64,000 bases of DNA. Source: Bifidobacterium criceti. Lineage in GTDB: Bacteria; Actinomycetota; Actinomycetes; Actinomycetales; Bifidobacteriaceae. Location: assembly GCF_002286935.1 (NCBI RefSeq), contig NZ_MVOH01000011.1:1-64000 (forward strand). Direction: 5' to 3'. The translations under genes were made by a program, and so were the position numbers. Under the pieces are notes generated by a model. It did no database searches. It saw nothing but the letters and a program-made list of their open reading frames with translations, and was not told where the DNA came from. Of this stretch, positions 36,561-46,156 are shown one piece after another. Position 1 is the first letter of the stretch. Each line of letters begins with the position of its first letter.

Positions 36561-36700
36561 TCCCGCACGACGGTACGCTTACGGACCTCTCAACGTACCG
36601 CAGTGCGTATCTACCACGCACAACGGTACGCTTACGGACGCCTGAGCGTACCGGAGTGCGGAAAGCACCGCACAACGGTACGTTCAGCCGCGCGCACAAC
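36561..36700. repeat. Family C hairpins between fas and acpS
   Basis: CGGTACG motifs at 36571, 36624 and 36676 are spaced 53 and 52 bp. The first two are full hairpins (for example GCACAACGGTACGCTTACGG with TGAGCGTACCGGAGTGCG); the third is half a unit ending at the fas stop. They fill the ~150-bp gap. Confidence 0.8.
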
Positions 36701-36707
36701 ACGCGCA

Positions 36708-39700
36708 CTACCGCGCGTCGTAGACGCCGTCGGCGCCGAGGCGCGCGTCGGGGTCGAGCAGCATCGCCTTTTCGACTTCGTGCGCGTCGTAGCCGCGCCC
36801 GTCCTCGCGGAAGCGACGGTTGTCGATCGGCTCGTAGAGCGCGGCGCGCCCCATCATGCCTTCCTCGAGCCTGCGCTGTCCTGCTGCGAGGCGCGCGTTC
36901 GCACGTGCGCGCCACGCGTTGAGCGCCTCAACGCCGCACGTGTGCGCGACGGCCGCTTCGAACGCGCCCGGATGCACGATCGCCGCGAATCCGCTCACGT
37001 GGCCGAAGCCGAGCGATGTCGCGAGCGCCGCTTTCACCGTCTGCCGCGAACCGATCGCGAGTGGCGAACGCAGCCACACCATATGGTCGTCGCGTTCGAG
37101 TTTCGGGTCGACGCATTCGAGTGCCGCGTTCGCCGGCACGGTGCCGGACCTGAACAGCTGGGTGATGCCGTTGACCTGGAACACGCACGCGCCGCCCTTC
37201 GCATGTCCGGTGAGCGACTTCTGCGAGATCACGAACAGTGGATTGCCGTCCGTCCTGCCGATCGCGTGCGCGAGCGTGTTGTGCAGTTCCGATTCGTTCG
37301 GGTCGTTCGCGTTCGTCGAGGTGTCGTGTTTCGAGACGACGGTGATGTCGTCGGGTGTGACGCCGAGCGCCGCGAGGTCGCGCACGAGTTTCGACGACCG
37401 TCCGCCCATGCCGGCCGCGAGCGCGCCGAGGCCGGGCGCCGGGATCGACGTATGCGCGCCGTCGGCGTACGAGTGCACGAAGCCGATGACGCCGGCGACC
37501 GGCAGTCCGAGCTTGAGCGCGATGTCGCCGCGCGTGAGCAGCACGGTGCCGCCGCCCTGCGATTCGACGAAGCCGCCGCGCCTGCGGTCGTTCGCGCGCG
37601 AGAAGAACCGCGGTTCGATGCCCTTGTCGAGCATCTCCTGCGAGTTCGCCGTCGCGTTCATGTTGCCGAATCCGATGACCGATTCGACGCCGATGTCGTC
37701 GATCGCGCCGGTCACGACGAAGTCGGCTTTGCCGAGCGCGATCTTGTCGGCGCCTTCCTCAAGCGAGACCGCGGCCGTCGCGCATGCCGAGACCGGCTGC
37801 ACCATGTTGCCGTAGCCGCCGATGTAGCTTTGCATGACGTGTGCGGCGACGACGTTCGGCAGCGCCTCCTGGAGGATGTCGGTCGGGATCTCATGGCCGA
37901 GGAAGCGGTCGAGGTACAGCTTGCGCATCGACGCCATGCCGCCGAATCCGGTGCCCTGCGTGCTCGCGACCATCGACGGGTGCACGGCCTGGAGGATCTC
38001 AGCCGGCGTGAAGCCCGCGGACAGGTACGCGTCGACGGTCGTCACGATGTTCCACAGCGCGATGTTGTCGACGTCGCCGACCATCGACGCGGGGATGCCC
38101 CACTTCGTCGGGTCGAAGCCGTCCGGGAACTGTCCGCCGACGGTGCGCGTCATCGTCGCGCGACGCGGTACGCGGATCATCGATCCTGCGTGGCGTGTCA
38201 CGGTCCATTCGCCGCTTTCGTCGTCGGGTGCGATCGTTGTGTGTTCGGCGTCCATCGTCACGTATTCGTCGGCGATCGCGCGCGTCGGCACGTTGAAGCT
38301 CACGTCGTGGTCGAGGTAGACTTCCGCTTCCTCCTCGTCGGTGCCGCCGCGGTAGTCGTTGCCCATGCCCGTTTCGAACGGCCGCACGCCGGATTTCGCG
38401 ACGACTTCGTCATGGTAGCGTTCCGCGATGTCGCTTTCGGGCACGAGGTTGCCGTCCGTGTCGTACCATCCGGGCTTCGGCGAATCCGCCCAGCTGAGCA
38501 GTCCCATGTTCCACGCGAGTTCGAGCACGGCGCCCGCGGACAGTTCGACGTCGCCGTCCGCGTGGATGCCGAGTTCGGCCTCCGCGCGCGTACGTCCCGA
38601 CCCCCAGGGGCCGAGTTCGCCGATTGAGACGATGACGATCTCGTCCTCCGGTTTCGCACTCACCTGTGCCCAGTCCGCGAGGTCGACGTCCGCCTGGCGC
38701 GGCACGTGCGGCGTCGGCAGCGCCTTGATATGCGCGCCGCCGTCCATGGCCACCTCGGTGTCCGCGTCTACGGCCGCCGCCTCGGCGTCCGCAAGCGCTT
38801 CGGCGCGCAACGCCTTGATGTCGATCGGCTGCGCGCCGAGGCCGCCCGTGAGGTCGACGTCGAGTGGTGCGTCCGCGGCTTGCGCGCGTGCTTCGGCGGT
38901 CGTGAGCTTGAGCAGTTCCGCCGCGATCTCCTCGGTCGAATACGTGCGCAACCCGTGCCGTTCGACGACGTCGACGAGCGGGTCGTTGCCGCCCATGAGC
39001 CCGGTGCCGCGCACCCATCCGATCTTCGGATGCGCGAACGTCACACGCTCGGACCATGCGCGTTCGCTGCGCGCACGGTTGACGATCGCGTCGAACGCCG
39101 ATTTGACTTCGCCGTACGCGCCATCGCCGCCGAACACGCCGCGGTTCGGCGATCCGGGCAGCACGACATGCAAGGTGTGCTGCACGTCCGTTTCGGCGCC
39201 GATTGCCGCGAATCCGGCGATCGCGCGTTCGACGCCCCACAGCATGAGGCGCGCCTGGGATTCGAACAACGCGCCCGAATCGGCGAGCGAACCGTGCACG
39301 GGTGGTGCCGCGAACGGGAAGAACAGGTCCGGTTCGTACGCCGGTTTGAGCACGGTCGTCGTCGCGCCGTTCGTCTTCTTCTGCACGTGGCCGACCCATG
39401 CGACGAGCGCGTCGACGTCCCGGTACGACGAGAGGTTCGCCGGTACGAGCCACAGGTTCGCGCCGCCGCGCGCATGCTCGCGGTATGTGCGCTGCGCCCA
39501 CGCTTTCACGGATGGTTTGAAGCTGTGCGAGGTCGCGATGACGGTCGCGCCGCCTTCGAGCAGTCCGTTGACGACTTGTGCGGCGATCGAGTTCGGTGCG
39601 ACGCCGGTGACGACGGCGACCTGCCCGTCGTAGGCGAGTGCCGCATCGGCGGCGTCCGCCGCCGCTTCGTCGGCGATCGCCGCGTAGCGTGCGGCGAGGT

Positions 39701-42700
39701 CGCCGTCCGTGTGCGCCGCGTACCATGCGGCCTGCGCCGCGACGGCCGCGCCGGCCGCCGTGAAGTCGCCGCTGAGCGCGTCCGTGTCGCCGTTGTAGTA
39801 CGCGCGGGCGAGGTCCTCGCGTGCGGACGCCCAACGGTCGTCGAACAGGATCGCCTGCCGCGCGTCGAAGCGCGGTGAGACCTGCGCCGGCCAGTCGGAG
39901 CCGAGCTCCGCTTCGACGGCCGCCGCGATCGCGGCGTTCTCGTCCTCCTCCTCGGCGACGACAGGGGCGCCGAGGCCGAGCTGTCCGAGGACGAACCGTG
40001 CGGTCGCCGCAAGAACGCCGTCGGATCCGGTGACGGACTGTGCGTACGCGTCGAGCGCCGCCGAGTCGACGACGCCGCCTGACGCGCCGCCCGCGCTTGG
40101 CATCGCGACGTGCACGCCGTGCGCGGCCGCGACGGCCTGCACGGACGCGTCGATCATCGCGTTCGCTGCCGCCATGTTCGAAGCCGCGCCGGTGCCGAGT
40201 GTCGCGAGGTCGCCGCCGCGCGCGCTTGCGCCGTCGCGTGTGCCGAGGACGAGTTCGGCGGCCACATGGTCGGCCCATCCTGCGCCGAGCTGCCACGTCT
40301 CGGTCACACGTTTGACGATCTGCGGCAGTTTGACGCCTGCCGCACCGAAGAGCGCGCGTGTGCGGTCGCGGACGATGTCCGCGAGGACGGGGCCGAAGGC
40401 CTTGTAGTTCGGCGCGACGTTGTCGACGAGCGCGCTGAGGTCGCGGATCGAGGCTTCCGCCGCACCGTCGACGCTCGCGACGCCGAGTTCGGAGCTGATG
40501 TCCATCAGCAGCTGGTTGCGGCGTGATGAGACGCCGTTCGTCAACGTGTCGGTCGTGTCGTTGTCGCCGATCTGCTCGGGGCGTACTTTCGCCGCGTACG
40601 CGAGGAGTGTCGCGATGCCGTCGTGTGCGCGGAACGCGATGTCGGCGACGTTCGCGCCGCTCACGCCGTCCGCCGGCGCCACCGGTGCGGCGGCCGGCGC
40701 CGGTTCCGTGACGACCTCGGCCGGGGCGGCCTGTGCGGCGGGTGCCACCGCCGGCGCGCTTTCGGCTGCCGGCGCATCATCGTCGCGTTCGGGCACGAGC
40801 GAATCCGCATCGGTCATATACACGCGGCCTTCGTCACGGCCGACGTTGTAGACGGCCACCTGGCGGCGGCTGAATTCCGGCAGCCTGAGCGTCTTCGACG
40901 CGAGGTTCGCGAGCGTCGGCGCGTTGCCGAGGCCGACCTCGACGACTTCCTCGACGCCAAGCCCGCCTTGTTCGGCCGTGCCGAACAGCAGCGCCTGCGT
41001 CTCGATCCACCGCACGGGCGATGCGAACTGCCACGAGAGCAGTTCGGTGAGCAGCAGACGGCCGAGCTTCTGGTCGTCCTCGGCGTAGGACTCCCACACG
41101 GCGTCGTCGGCGAGCGCGGCGGCGATCCGCTCGCTCGGCACGACGTCGAGGATCTTCCGCGCGAACTCCTTCGTCATCTCGAACGGCGCGGCGACGAGGT
41201 TCGGGATGTAGAGCCCCTCAAGCGAACCGCGGTAGTCGATCTCGGCGGGCAGCAACGCGTCGAGCTTGTCGCGGAACTCGGGCACGCCCTTGCGCAGCAA
41301 TGTCGAATGGAACGGCACGTCGATGCCGGGCACGAGCATGAACGCCGGTTTGCCGCCATATTCGGCGACACGGCGCGCCGCGTCCGCCTTGAGCGCCTTG
41401 AGGCCCGCGATCGTGCCGGCGACCGCGTACTGCTGCCCGGCGAGGTTGTAGTTGACGATCTCGAGGAACTCGCCGCTCGCCTGCGCGACCGATGCCACAT
41501 AGTCGCGCACATGCGCGTCGTCGACGCCGAACTGGTTCGGACGCAGGGCACCCATGCGGTAGTTCGAACGGCCCTGCGCGTCGCGGTCGATCAGGTGGTG
41601 CATCGTCGAGCCGCGGTGGAACACAAGTTCGAGGACCGTCTCCAGCGGGATGACATGCGCGAACGAGCTGAGCGCGTTGTATTCGCCGAGCGAATGGCCG
41701 GCGAAATACGACGGGCGGATGTCGGCGCCCGCCTCGTGCATGCGAGCGGTCTGCGCGAACGCGACGGTCGCGAGCGCGACCTGCGTGAACTGCGTGAGGT
41801 TGAGCAGGCCTTCCGGATGACGGTACGTGACGCCGTTCGCCGTGAGTTCCTTCGGATTGTCGCGCACGACGGCGAGGATCGAGAACCCGAGGCGCTCGCG
41901 CGTGAGCTTGTCCGCGCGTTCCCACACGTCGCGCGCGGCGGGCGACTGCGCGCGCTCGTCGAGGACCATGCCCTGCTGTTGGATGCCCTGGCCCGGATAG
42001 ACGAATGCGCTTATCGGCGCGCGCGTGATTGCTGTTGCACGTGAAACAAGTTCGCCGCCGATCCTGCATGTCACTTCGAGGACGAGCCCGGCATGCGCGA
42101 CGCGTCCGACGCGTTCGACCGTGATCTCCACATCGTCGTCGAGCTGCACCATGCCGTACATGTTGTACGTCCATCCGGCGATCTCGTAGTGCGCGCCATC
42201 GTTGTCAAGCGCCTGCACGGCGTGCTGCGCGGTCGCCGAAAGCCACATGCCGTGCACGAGCGGTTGCGCGAGGCCGCTTATCGCGGCGCCGCGGCGCGAC
42301 GTGTGGATCGGGTTGAAATCACCCGACGTGCGCGCGAACGCCGTCATGTCATGCGGCGCGCGCACGGTCACACGGCGCAGCATGCGGCGCGGCGTCTCAC
42401 GGATGTCCTCAAGCAGCCCGCCATGGTTCGGCGCGGGCGTCGGCAGGTCGTCGCTGTAGGCGCGGCCGCGGATCGCGAAGCGTTCGGTCTCACGCGCGAC
42501 GAGCGTGCCATCGGCGAGATGGTGTTCGACATGGATCGTCACGACGCGGCCGGACGCGGATTCCGCATACTGCTCGGCCCATCCGTACAGCGTGATCTGT
42601 TCGCCGGTATGCTCGAGCAGTTCGTCCTCGGTCATCTCGAGTTCGATGAGATGGTCGAGATGCACGGCGTTGAGCAGGCCCTCGATGACCGGATACCCGT

Positions 42701-45700
42701 CGACGTAGACCGAGCCGAGCGCCGCGTAGATCGTCGGCCATGCTGGGCCGACGAGCGCGTCGGGCGCGATCGGCGCCGGCGCAAGGTCACGTGGCAGCGC
42801 GCCGCCGGTCGCGGCCTCATGGTCATACCCGAGGTTGGCCGACAGCGTATACGCGGAGCGGGCCACACCGAACGGGAACTCCTGCGTGTCATCGGCGGGC
42901 TTCACCGCAGGCATCGCGTCGAGCACGTCACCGGTGATCGCCGTGTTGCCGATGCCCGCCGTGTCGGCGAGCATGCGGTAGACGTGCTCCGGGAGGCGCT
43001 CGCGGTCGACGACCGGGATCGTGCCCTCCGCGTCGAGCGCGACGTTGAGCGGGATGATGATGTCGCGCACGGCGTGCTTGCCGAGGCCGCCGTCCGGGTC
43101 GCCGTCCCAGAACGTGTCAAGGTGGATGTCGAGGTCGAATCGTTCGACGCCCGCTTCGTCGTCACGTCCGAGGTACGTCAGCTCGTAGGTCTCATCGCCG
43201 TGTGCGGTGCCGTACGCCGGGTTCGCCGTCTGGTGGCCGATCCACGAGATGTGGCGGCTTGCGCGGATGAACGATTCCGCGTCCGTCGCGTCGGCGAGCG
43301 ACGCGAAGCGGCTGTCCTCCGCGTCCGCCGCGCAGTCGGCCGCATCGGCGGCGACGCGCGCCGTCATCGCGTCGTTGAAGCGGCCGAGGATGTCAGCGAC
43401 CGGTTCGTCGACCGTCGTGATGCCGGCGACCGAGATCGGCCCGGGGATGATGCGCACCGAATCGGCGGAATACCGCGCGTCTTCGGACTGCCACAGCTGG
43501 TCCTGTCCCCACCAGCGCAGCAGGTCGTTGTCGATCGCGGGCACGAACGGCATCGGCTTCGGGTATTCGCGCACAAGCTCGATGAACCACGCTTCGTCGC
43601 TCGGCACGACGTTGAGCTCCGCAATCTGCGGATAGCGCGCCTTGAGCGCGGCGAGCGCGGCGAACGGATCGCCCTCGACGTCCTCGCGTACGGCGAACAT
43701 CGGCGTGAACGCGCCGTGTTCGAGGTCGATGACGCGCGCTTCGATGCGCTGCAGTAGGTGCAGGTAGCGGTCGGCGTATGTGCCGTCCGCCCACGGGAAC
43801 GAGAGTTCGGCGAAACGCCGTGCCCAATCCTCGTACGTCATCGTCTTGAGGTCGCCGAAATACGGTTTCGCGGTCGCGTTGAGCGCGTCGATGATCTCAT
43901 CGCGGCGCGCTTCGAGTTCCTCGGGGTGTTTCATGACGCGCACAAGGAGTCGTCCGCAGCGTGCGGACGCGTTCTCGAGTTCGTAGATGTCCGCGTGCAG
44001 ATGGCTCAGTCCACTCGTCACGCCACCGACGGCCTTGCCGCTCGGCACCCATTGTTCGCCGAGTGGCGCGAAGACGTCGCCGTCCGCCCCGTCCGCTTCG
44101 GTTATGCCGGGTGTTTCGACGAGGAGACGCTTGACTTCGGGGGACGTGTGCGCTTCCTTCGCCGTCATGACGGCGGTGCCGATGAGGACGCCGTCGACGG
44201 GCATCGCCGGGCGCCCGTGGCGCTCCGCCCACGCACCGCTCATGTAGTCGGCCGCACGTTCGGGTGTGCCGATGCCGCCGCCGACGACGAGGACGAGGTT
44301 CGACTGTCCGCGTACCTGGGCATACGTCGCGAGGAGCAGGTCGTCGAGCGATTCCCAGCTGTGGTGGCCACCCGCGGAGCCGCCTTCGACCTGTACGATG
44401 ACGTCCGCCGGTGCGACGGCCTGCGCGATGCGCACGACCTGCCGGATCTGCTCGACCGTGCCGGGCTTGAAGCACACGTACGGGAAGCCGTCCGCGTTGA
44501 GTTCGTGGATGAGCGCGACCGCTTCGTCGAGTTCGGGGATGCCCGCGGAGACGACGACGCCGTCGATCGGCGCGCCCGACGCGCGGTGCTTCGGCACGAT
44601 GCGCGACGTGCCGAACTGCAGGTTCCACAAGTACCGGTCCATGAACATCGCGTTGAATTCGACGGTGCGCCCCTCGTCGAGCAGGTCGGCGAGCTCGCGC
44701 ATATGGCGGTCGAAGACCTCGGCCGTCACCTGGCCGCCGCCCGCAAGCTCGGCCCAGTATCCGGCGTTCGCGGCCGCGGCGACGATCTCCGGGTCGACGG
44801 TCGTCGGCGTCATGCCGGCGAGCAGCACGGGCGGCTTGCCGGTAAGGCGTGTGAACGCCGTCTCGACGCGCTCGCCGTGCGGGGTCTGGATGAGGCGCGG
44901 CGCGTACGCCGACCAATCCTGTACGCGCGCCGGGTCGTCGGCGCGTGCCGCGAGCGCGGCGCGGTCCTCGACGCACGCCGCTTCGATGACGCCGACGCCG
45001 GTGCCTTCCGCGACGGCCGTGAACAGTTTCGTGAGCGTCGTGCCGGGCCCCAAGTCGACCGCCCACAGTGTGCGCGGGTCGTGCGCGTTGAGCAGATCGG
45101 CGACTTCGCCGCTCCAATCGACCTGGTTGACGAGCACTTCGCTTGCGAGCGCACGCGCGAGGTCCGTGTCGATGCCGCATGCGTCCGCCCATGCGGTGCA
45201 CTGTTCGACGGCCTGCGCCATGAGCGGGCTGTGGAACGGGAGCGTGACCTCAAGGTATTCGAGGACCGGGTCGAAGACGTTGCCGCCGCGCACTTTGTCG
45301 GCGCGCAGCTGCGCCTGCCGCTTGTGTTCCTTCGCCGCCTGCACGACGAACGACGCGAGGTCCTGCGGGTGTCCGGACAGTACGACATGGTTCGGGGAGT
45401 TGACGACGGCGACGGCGACCGGTCCGCGCGCATCGTCGACGCGCGCGATGAGCTCGTCCGCCTGTGCCGGCAGCATGCCTTTCACGGAAAGCATCGGCGT
45501 CGCGTCGCCGTATTGGCGCACGATGCCGTGTGCGCGCGCCTCGCGTGTGCCGGCAGCACCAATCAACGCGGCGATCGCGAGGATCTCGTCGATCCGGGGC
45601 TGCGCCGCGTCGATCGATCCGGCGTCGCGGATTGCCTGCGCCATATGCACGCCGAGGATGCCTTGTGAATGTCCGAGGAGCGCGACCGGTTCCGCGTCGG

Positions 45701-46037
45701 CGAGTGTGTAGCCGAGCTGTTCGAGGTCGAGCAGCGCGCCGAGTTGCGCGAGCGCGATGCCTTCGATGCTCACCGTCGCGTCGGCGGCCGCGCCGAGCGC
45801 GACCTGGTTCGTCTCGAAGCCGAAGAGGTCGGTGTCACGCCCCGTCGTCGCGAGCAGCTCGGCGGAGACGGGGGTGAGGAGGTCGTGTGCGCGGCGTTCG
45901 GCGGCGGTGAGGCGTTCGGCGACCGCCGGTTCGTCCATCAACGCGCGCACGGCGGCGGTCCACGGTGTGGACTGTCCCGCGAACATCAGCGCGTGGGGTT
46001 CGTTCATCAGTCGTTGCACGAATAATGCGTTGCTCAT
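36708..46037 (-). CDS. fas: Type I fatty acid synthase (multidomain Fas)
   Basis: A single 3,109-residue polypeptide that makes long-chain acyl-CoA from acetyl- and malonyl-CoA. Domains in order: acetyl transferase with Ser124 in LLGHSQGILGVHM; enoyl reductase starting near 405 (PVLLAGMTPTTVDPEI) and GGGIGTPERAADYMSGAW; dehydratase hot-dog fold near 1,260 (GLAQPLVHGMWLSATAQ); malonyl/palmitoyl transferase near 1,447 (YFAGHSLGEYNALSS); acyl carrier near 1,835 (NGVSSRRNQLLMDI, Ser for phosphopantetheine); ketoreductase near 2,140 (AVVTGVAPNSIAAQVV); ketosynthase with its Cys near 2,751 (PVSACATAAVSLEEG) and SLTGHAKGGACVFQ. Length equals mycobacterial and bifidobacterial Fas. The reading frame is intact. 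It lies downstream of accD. Confidence 0.97.
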   Translation of the reverse strand: MSNALFVQRLMNEPHALMFAGQSTPWTAAVRALMDEPAVAERLTAAERRAHDLLTPVSAELLATTGRDTDLFGFETNQVALGAAADATVSIEGIALAQLGALLDLEQLGYTLADAEPVALLGHSQGILGVHMAQAIRDAGSIDAAQPRIDEILAIAALIGAAGTREARAHGIVRQYGDATPMLSVKGMLPAQADELIARVDDARGPVAVAVVNSPNHVVLSGHPQDLASFVVQAAKEHKRQAQLRADKVRGGNVFDPVLEYLEVTLPFHSPLMAQAVEQCTAWADACGIDTDLARALASEVLVNQVDWSGEVADLLNAHDPRTLWAVDLGPGTTLTKLFTAVAEGTGVGVIEAACVEDRAALAARADDPARVQDWSAYAPRLIQTPHGERVETAFTRLTGKPPVLLAGMTPTTVDPEIVAAAANAGYWAELAGGGQVTAEVFDRHMRELADLLDEGRTVEFNAMFMDRYLWNLQFGTSRIVPKHRASGAPIDGVVVSAGIPELDEAVALIHELNADGFPYVCFKPGTVEQIRQVVRIAQAVAPADVIVQVEGGSAGGHHSWESLDDLLLATYAQVRGQSNLVLVVGGGIGTPERAADYMSGAWAERHGRPAMPVDGVLIGTAVMTAKEAHTSPEVKRLLVETPGITEADGADGDVFAPLGEQWVPSGKAVGGVTSGLSHLHADIYELENASARCGRLLVRVMKHPEELEARRDEIIDALNATAKPYFGDLKTMTYEDWARRFAELSFPWADGTYADRYLHLLQRIEARVIDLEHGAFTPMFAVREDVEGDPFAALAALKARYPQIAELNVVPSDEAWFIELVREYPKPMPFVPAIDNDLLRWWGQDQLWQSEDARYSADSVRIIPGPISVAGITTVDEPVADILGRFNDAMTARVAADAADCAADAEDSRFASLADATDAESFIRASRHISWIGHQTANPAYGTAHGDETYELTYLGRDDEAGVERFDLDIHLDTFWDGDPDGGLGKHAVRDIIIPLNVALDAEGTIPVVDRERLPEHVYRMLADTAGIGNTAITGDVLDAMPAVKPADDTQEFPFGVARSAYTLSANLGYDHEAATGGALPRDLAPAPIAPDALVGPAWPTIYAALGSVYVDGYPVIEGLLNAVHLDHLIELEMTEDELLEHTGEQITLYGWAEQYAESASGRVVTIHVEHHLADGTLVARETERFAIRGRAYSDDLPTPAPNHGGLLEDIRETPRRMLRRVTVRAPHDMTAFARTSGDFNPIHTSRRGAAISGLAQPLVHGMWLSATAQHAVQALDNDGAHYEIAGWTYNMYGMVQLDDDVEITVERVGRVAHAGLVLEVTCRIGGELVSRATAITRAPISAFVYPGQGIQQQGMVLDERAQSPAARDVWERADKLTRERLGFSILAVVRDNPKELTANGVTYRHPEGLLNLTQFTQVALATVAFAQTARMHEAGADIRPSYFAGHSLGEYNALSSFAHVIPLETVLELVFHRGSTMHHLIDRDAQGRSNYRMGALRPNQFGVDDAHVRDYVASVAQASGEFLEIVNYNLAGQQYAVAGTIAGLKALKADAARRVAEYGGKPAFMLVPGIDVPFHSTLLRKGVPEFRDKLDALLPAEIDYRGSLEGLYIPNLVAAPFEMTKEFARKILDVVPSERIAAALADDAVWESYAEDDQKLGRLLLTELLSWQFASPVRWIETQALLFGTAEQGGLGVEEVVEVGLGNAPTLANLASKTLRLPEFSRRQVAVYNVGRDEGRVYMTDADSLVPERDDDAPAAESAPAVAPAAQAAPAEVVTEPAPAAAPVAPADGVSGANVADIAFRAHDGIATLLAYAAKVRPEQIGDNDTTDTLTNGVSSRRNQLLMDISSELGVASVDGAAEASIRDLSALVDNVAPNYKAFGPVLADIVRDRTRALFGAAGVKLPQIVKRVTETWQLGAGWADHVAAELVLGTRDGASARGGDLATLGTGAASNMAAANAMIDASVQAVAAAHGVHVAMPSAGGASGGVVDSAALDAYAQSVTGSDGVLAATARFVLGQLGLGAPVVAEEEDENAAIAAAVEAELGSDWPAQVSPRFDARQAILFDDRWASAREDLARAYYNGDTDALSGDFTAAGAAVAAQAAWYAAHTDGDLAARYAAIADEAAADAADAALAYDGQVAVVTGVAPNSIAAQVVNGLLEGGATVIATSHSFKPSVKAWAQRTYREHARGGANLWLVPANLSSYRDVDALVAWVGHVQKKTNGATTTVLKPAYEPDLFFPFAAPPVHGSLADSGALFESQARLMLWGVERAIAGFAAIGAETDVQHTLHVVLPGSPNRGVFGGDGAYGEVKSAFDAIVNRARSERAWSERVTFAHPKIGWVRGTGLMGGNDPLVDVVERHGLRTYSTEEIAAELLKLTTAEARAQAADAPLDVDLTGGLGAQPIDIKALRAEALADAEAAAVDADTEVAMDGGAHIKALPTPHVPRQADVDLADWAQVSAKPEDEIVIVSIGELGPWGSGRTRAEAELGIHADGDVELSAGAVLELAWNMGLLSWADSPKPGWYDTDGNLVPESDIAERYHDEVVAKSGVRPFETGMGNDYRGGTDEEEAEVYLDHDVSFNVPTRAIADEYVTMDAEHTTIAPDDESGEWTVTRHAGSMIRVPRRATMTRTVGGQFPDGFDPTKWGIPASMVGDVDNIALWNIVTTVDAYLSAGFTPAEILQAVHPSMVASTQGTGFGGMASMRKLYLDRFLGHEIPTDILQEALPNVVAAHVMQSYIGGYGNMVQPVSACATAAVSLEEGADKIALGKADFVVTGAIDDIGVESVIGFGNMNATANSQEMLDKGIEPRFFSRANDRRRGGFVESQGGGTVLLTRGDIALKLGLPVAGVIGFVHSYADGAHTSIPAPGLGALAAGMGGRSSKLVRDLAALGVTPDDITVVSKHDTSTNANDPNESELHNTLAHAIGRTDGNPLFVISQKSLTGHAKGGACVFQVNGITQLFRSGTVPANAALECVDPKLERDDHMVWLRSPLAIGSRQTVKAALATSLGFGHVSGFAAIVHPGAFEAAVAHTCGVEALNAWRARANARLAAGQRRLEEGMMGRAALYEPIDNRRFREDGRGYDAHEVEKAMLLDPDARLGADGVYDAR

Positions 46038-46082
46038 CTTCTCGTGTGTTCCTTTGGTTGTGTGATTGGTGAGTCGTCGTGG

Positions 46083-46118
46083 TGATTTGGTTGCGATTGG
46101 TGATTTGGTTGCGATTGG
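46083..46118. repeat. 18-bp tandem duplication upstream of fas
   Basis: TGATTTGGTTGCGATTGG occurs twice in direct succession (46083-46100, 46101-46118) in the 119-bp accD-fas gap. Position 45-80 bp upstream of the fas start would suit a regulator site, but no protein can be named. Confidence 0.6.
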
Positions 46119-46156
46119 TTGGCGGCCGGTGGGTCGCGCTCAGCCAAGCCGTCCGT

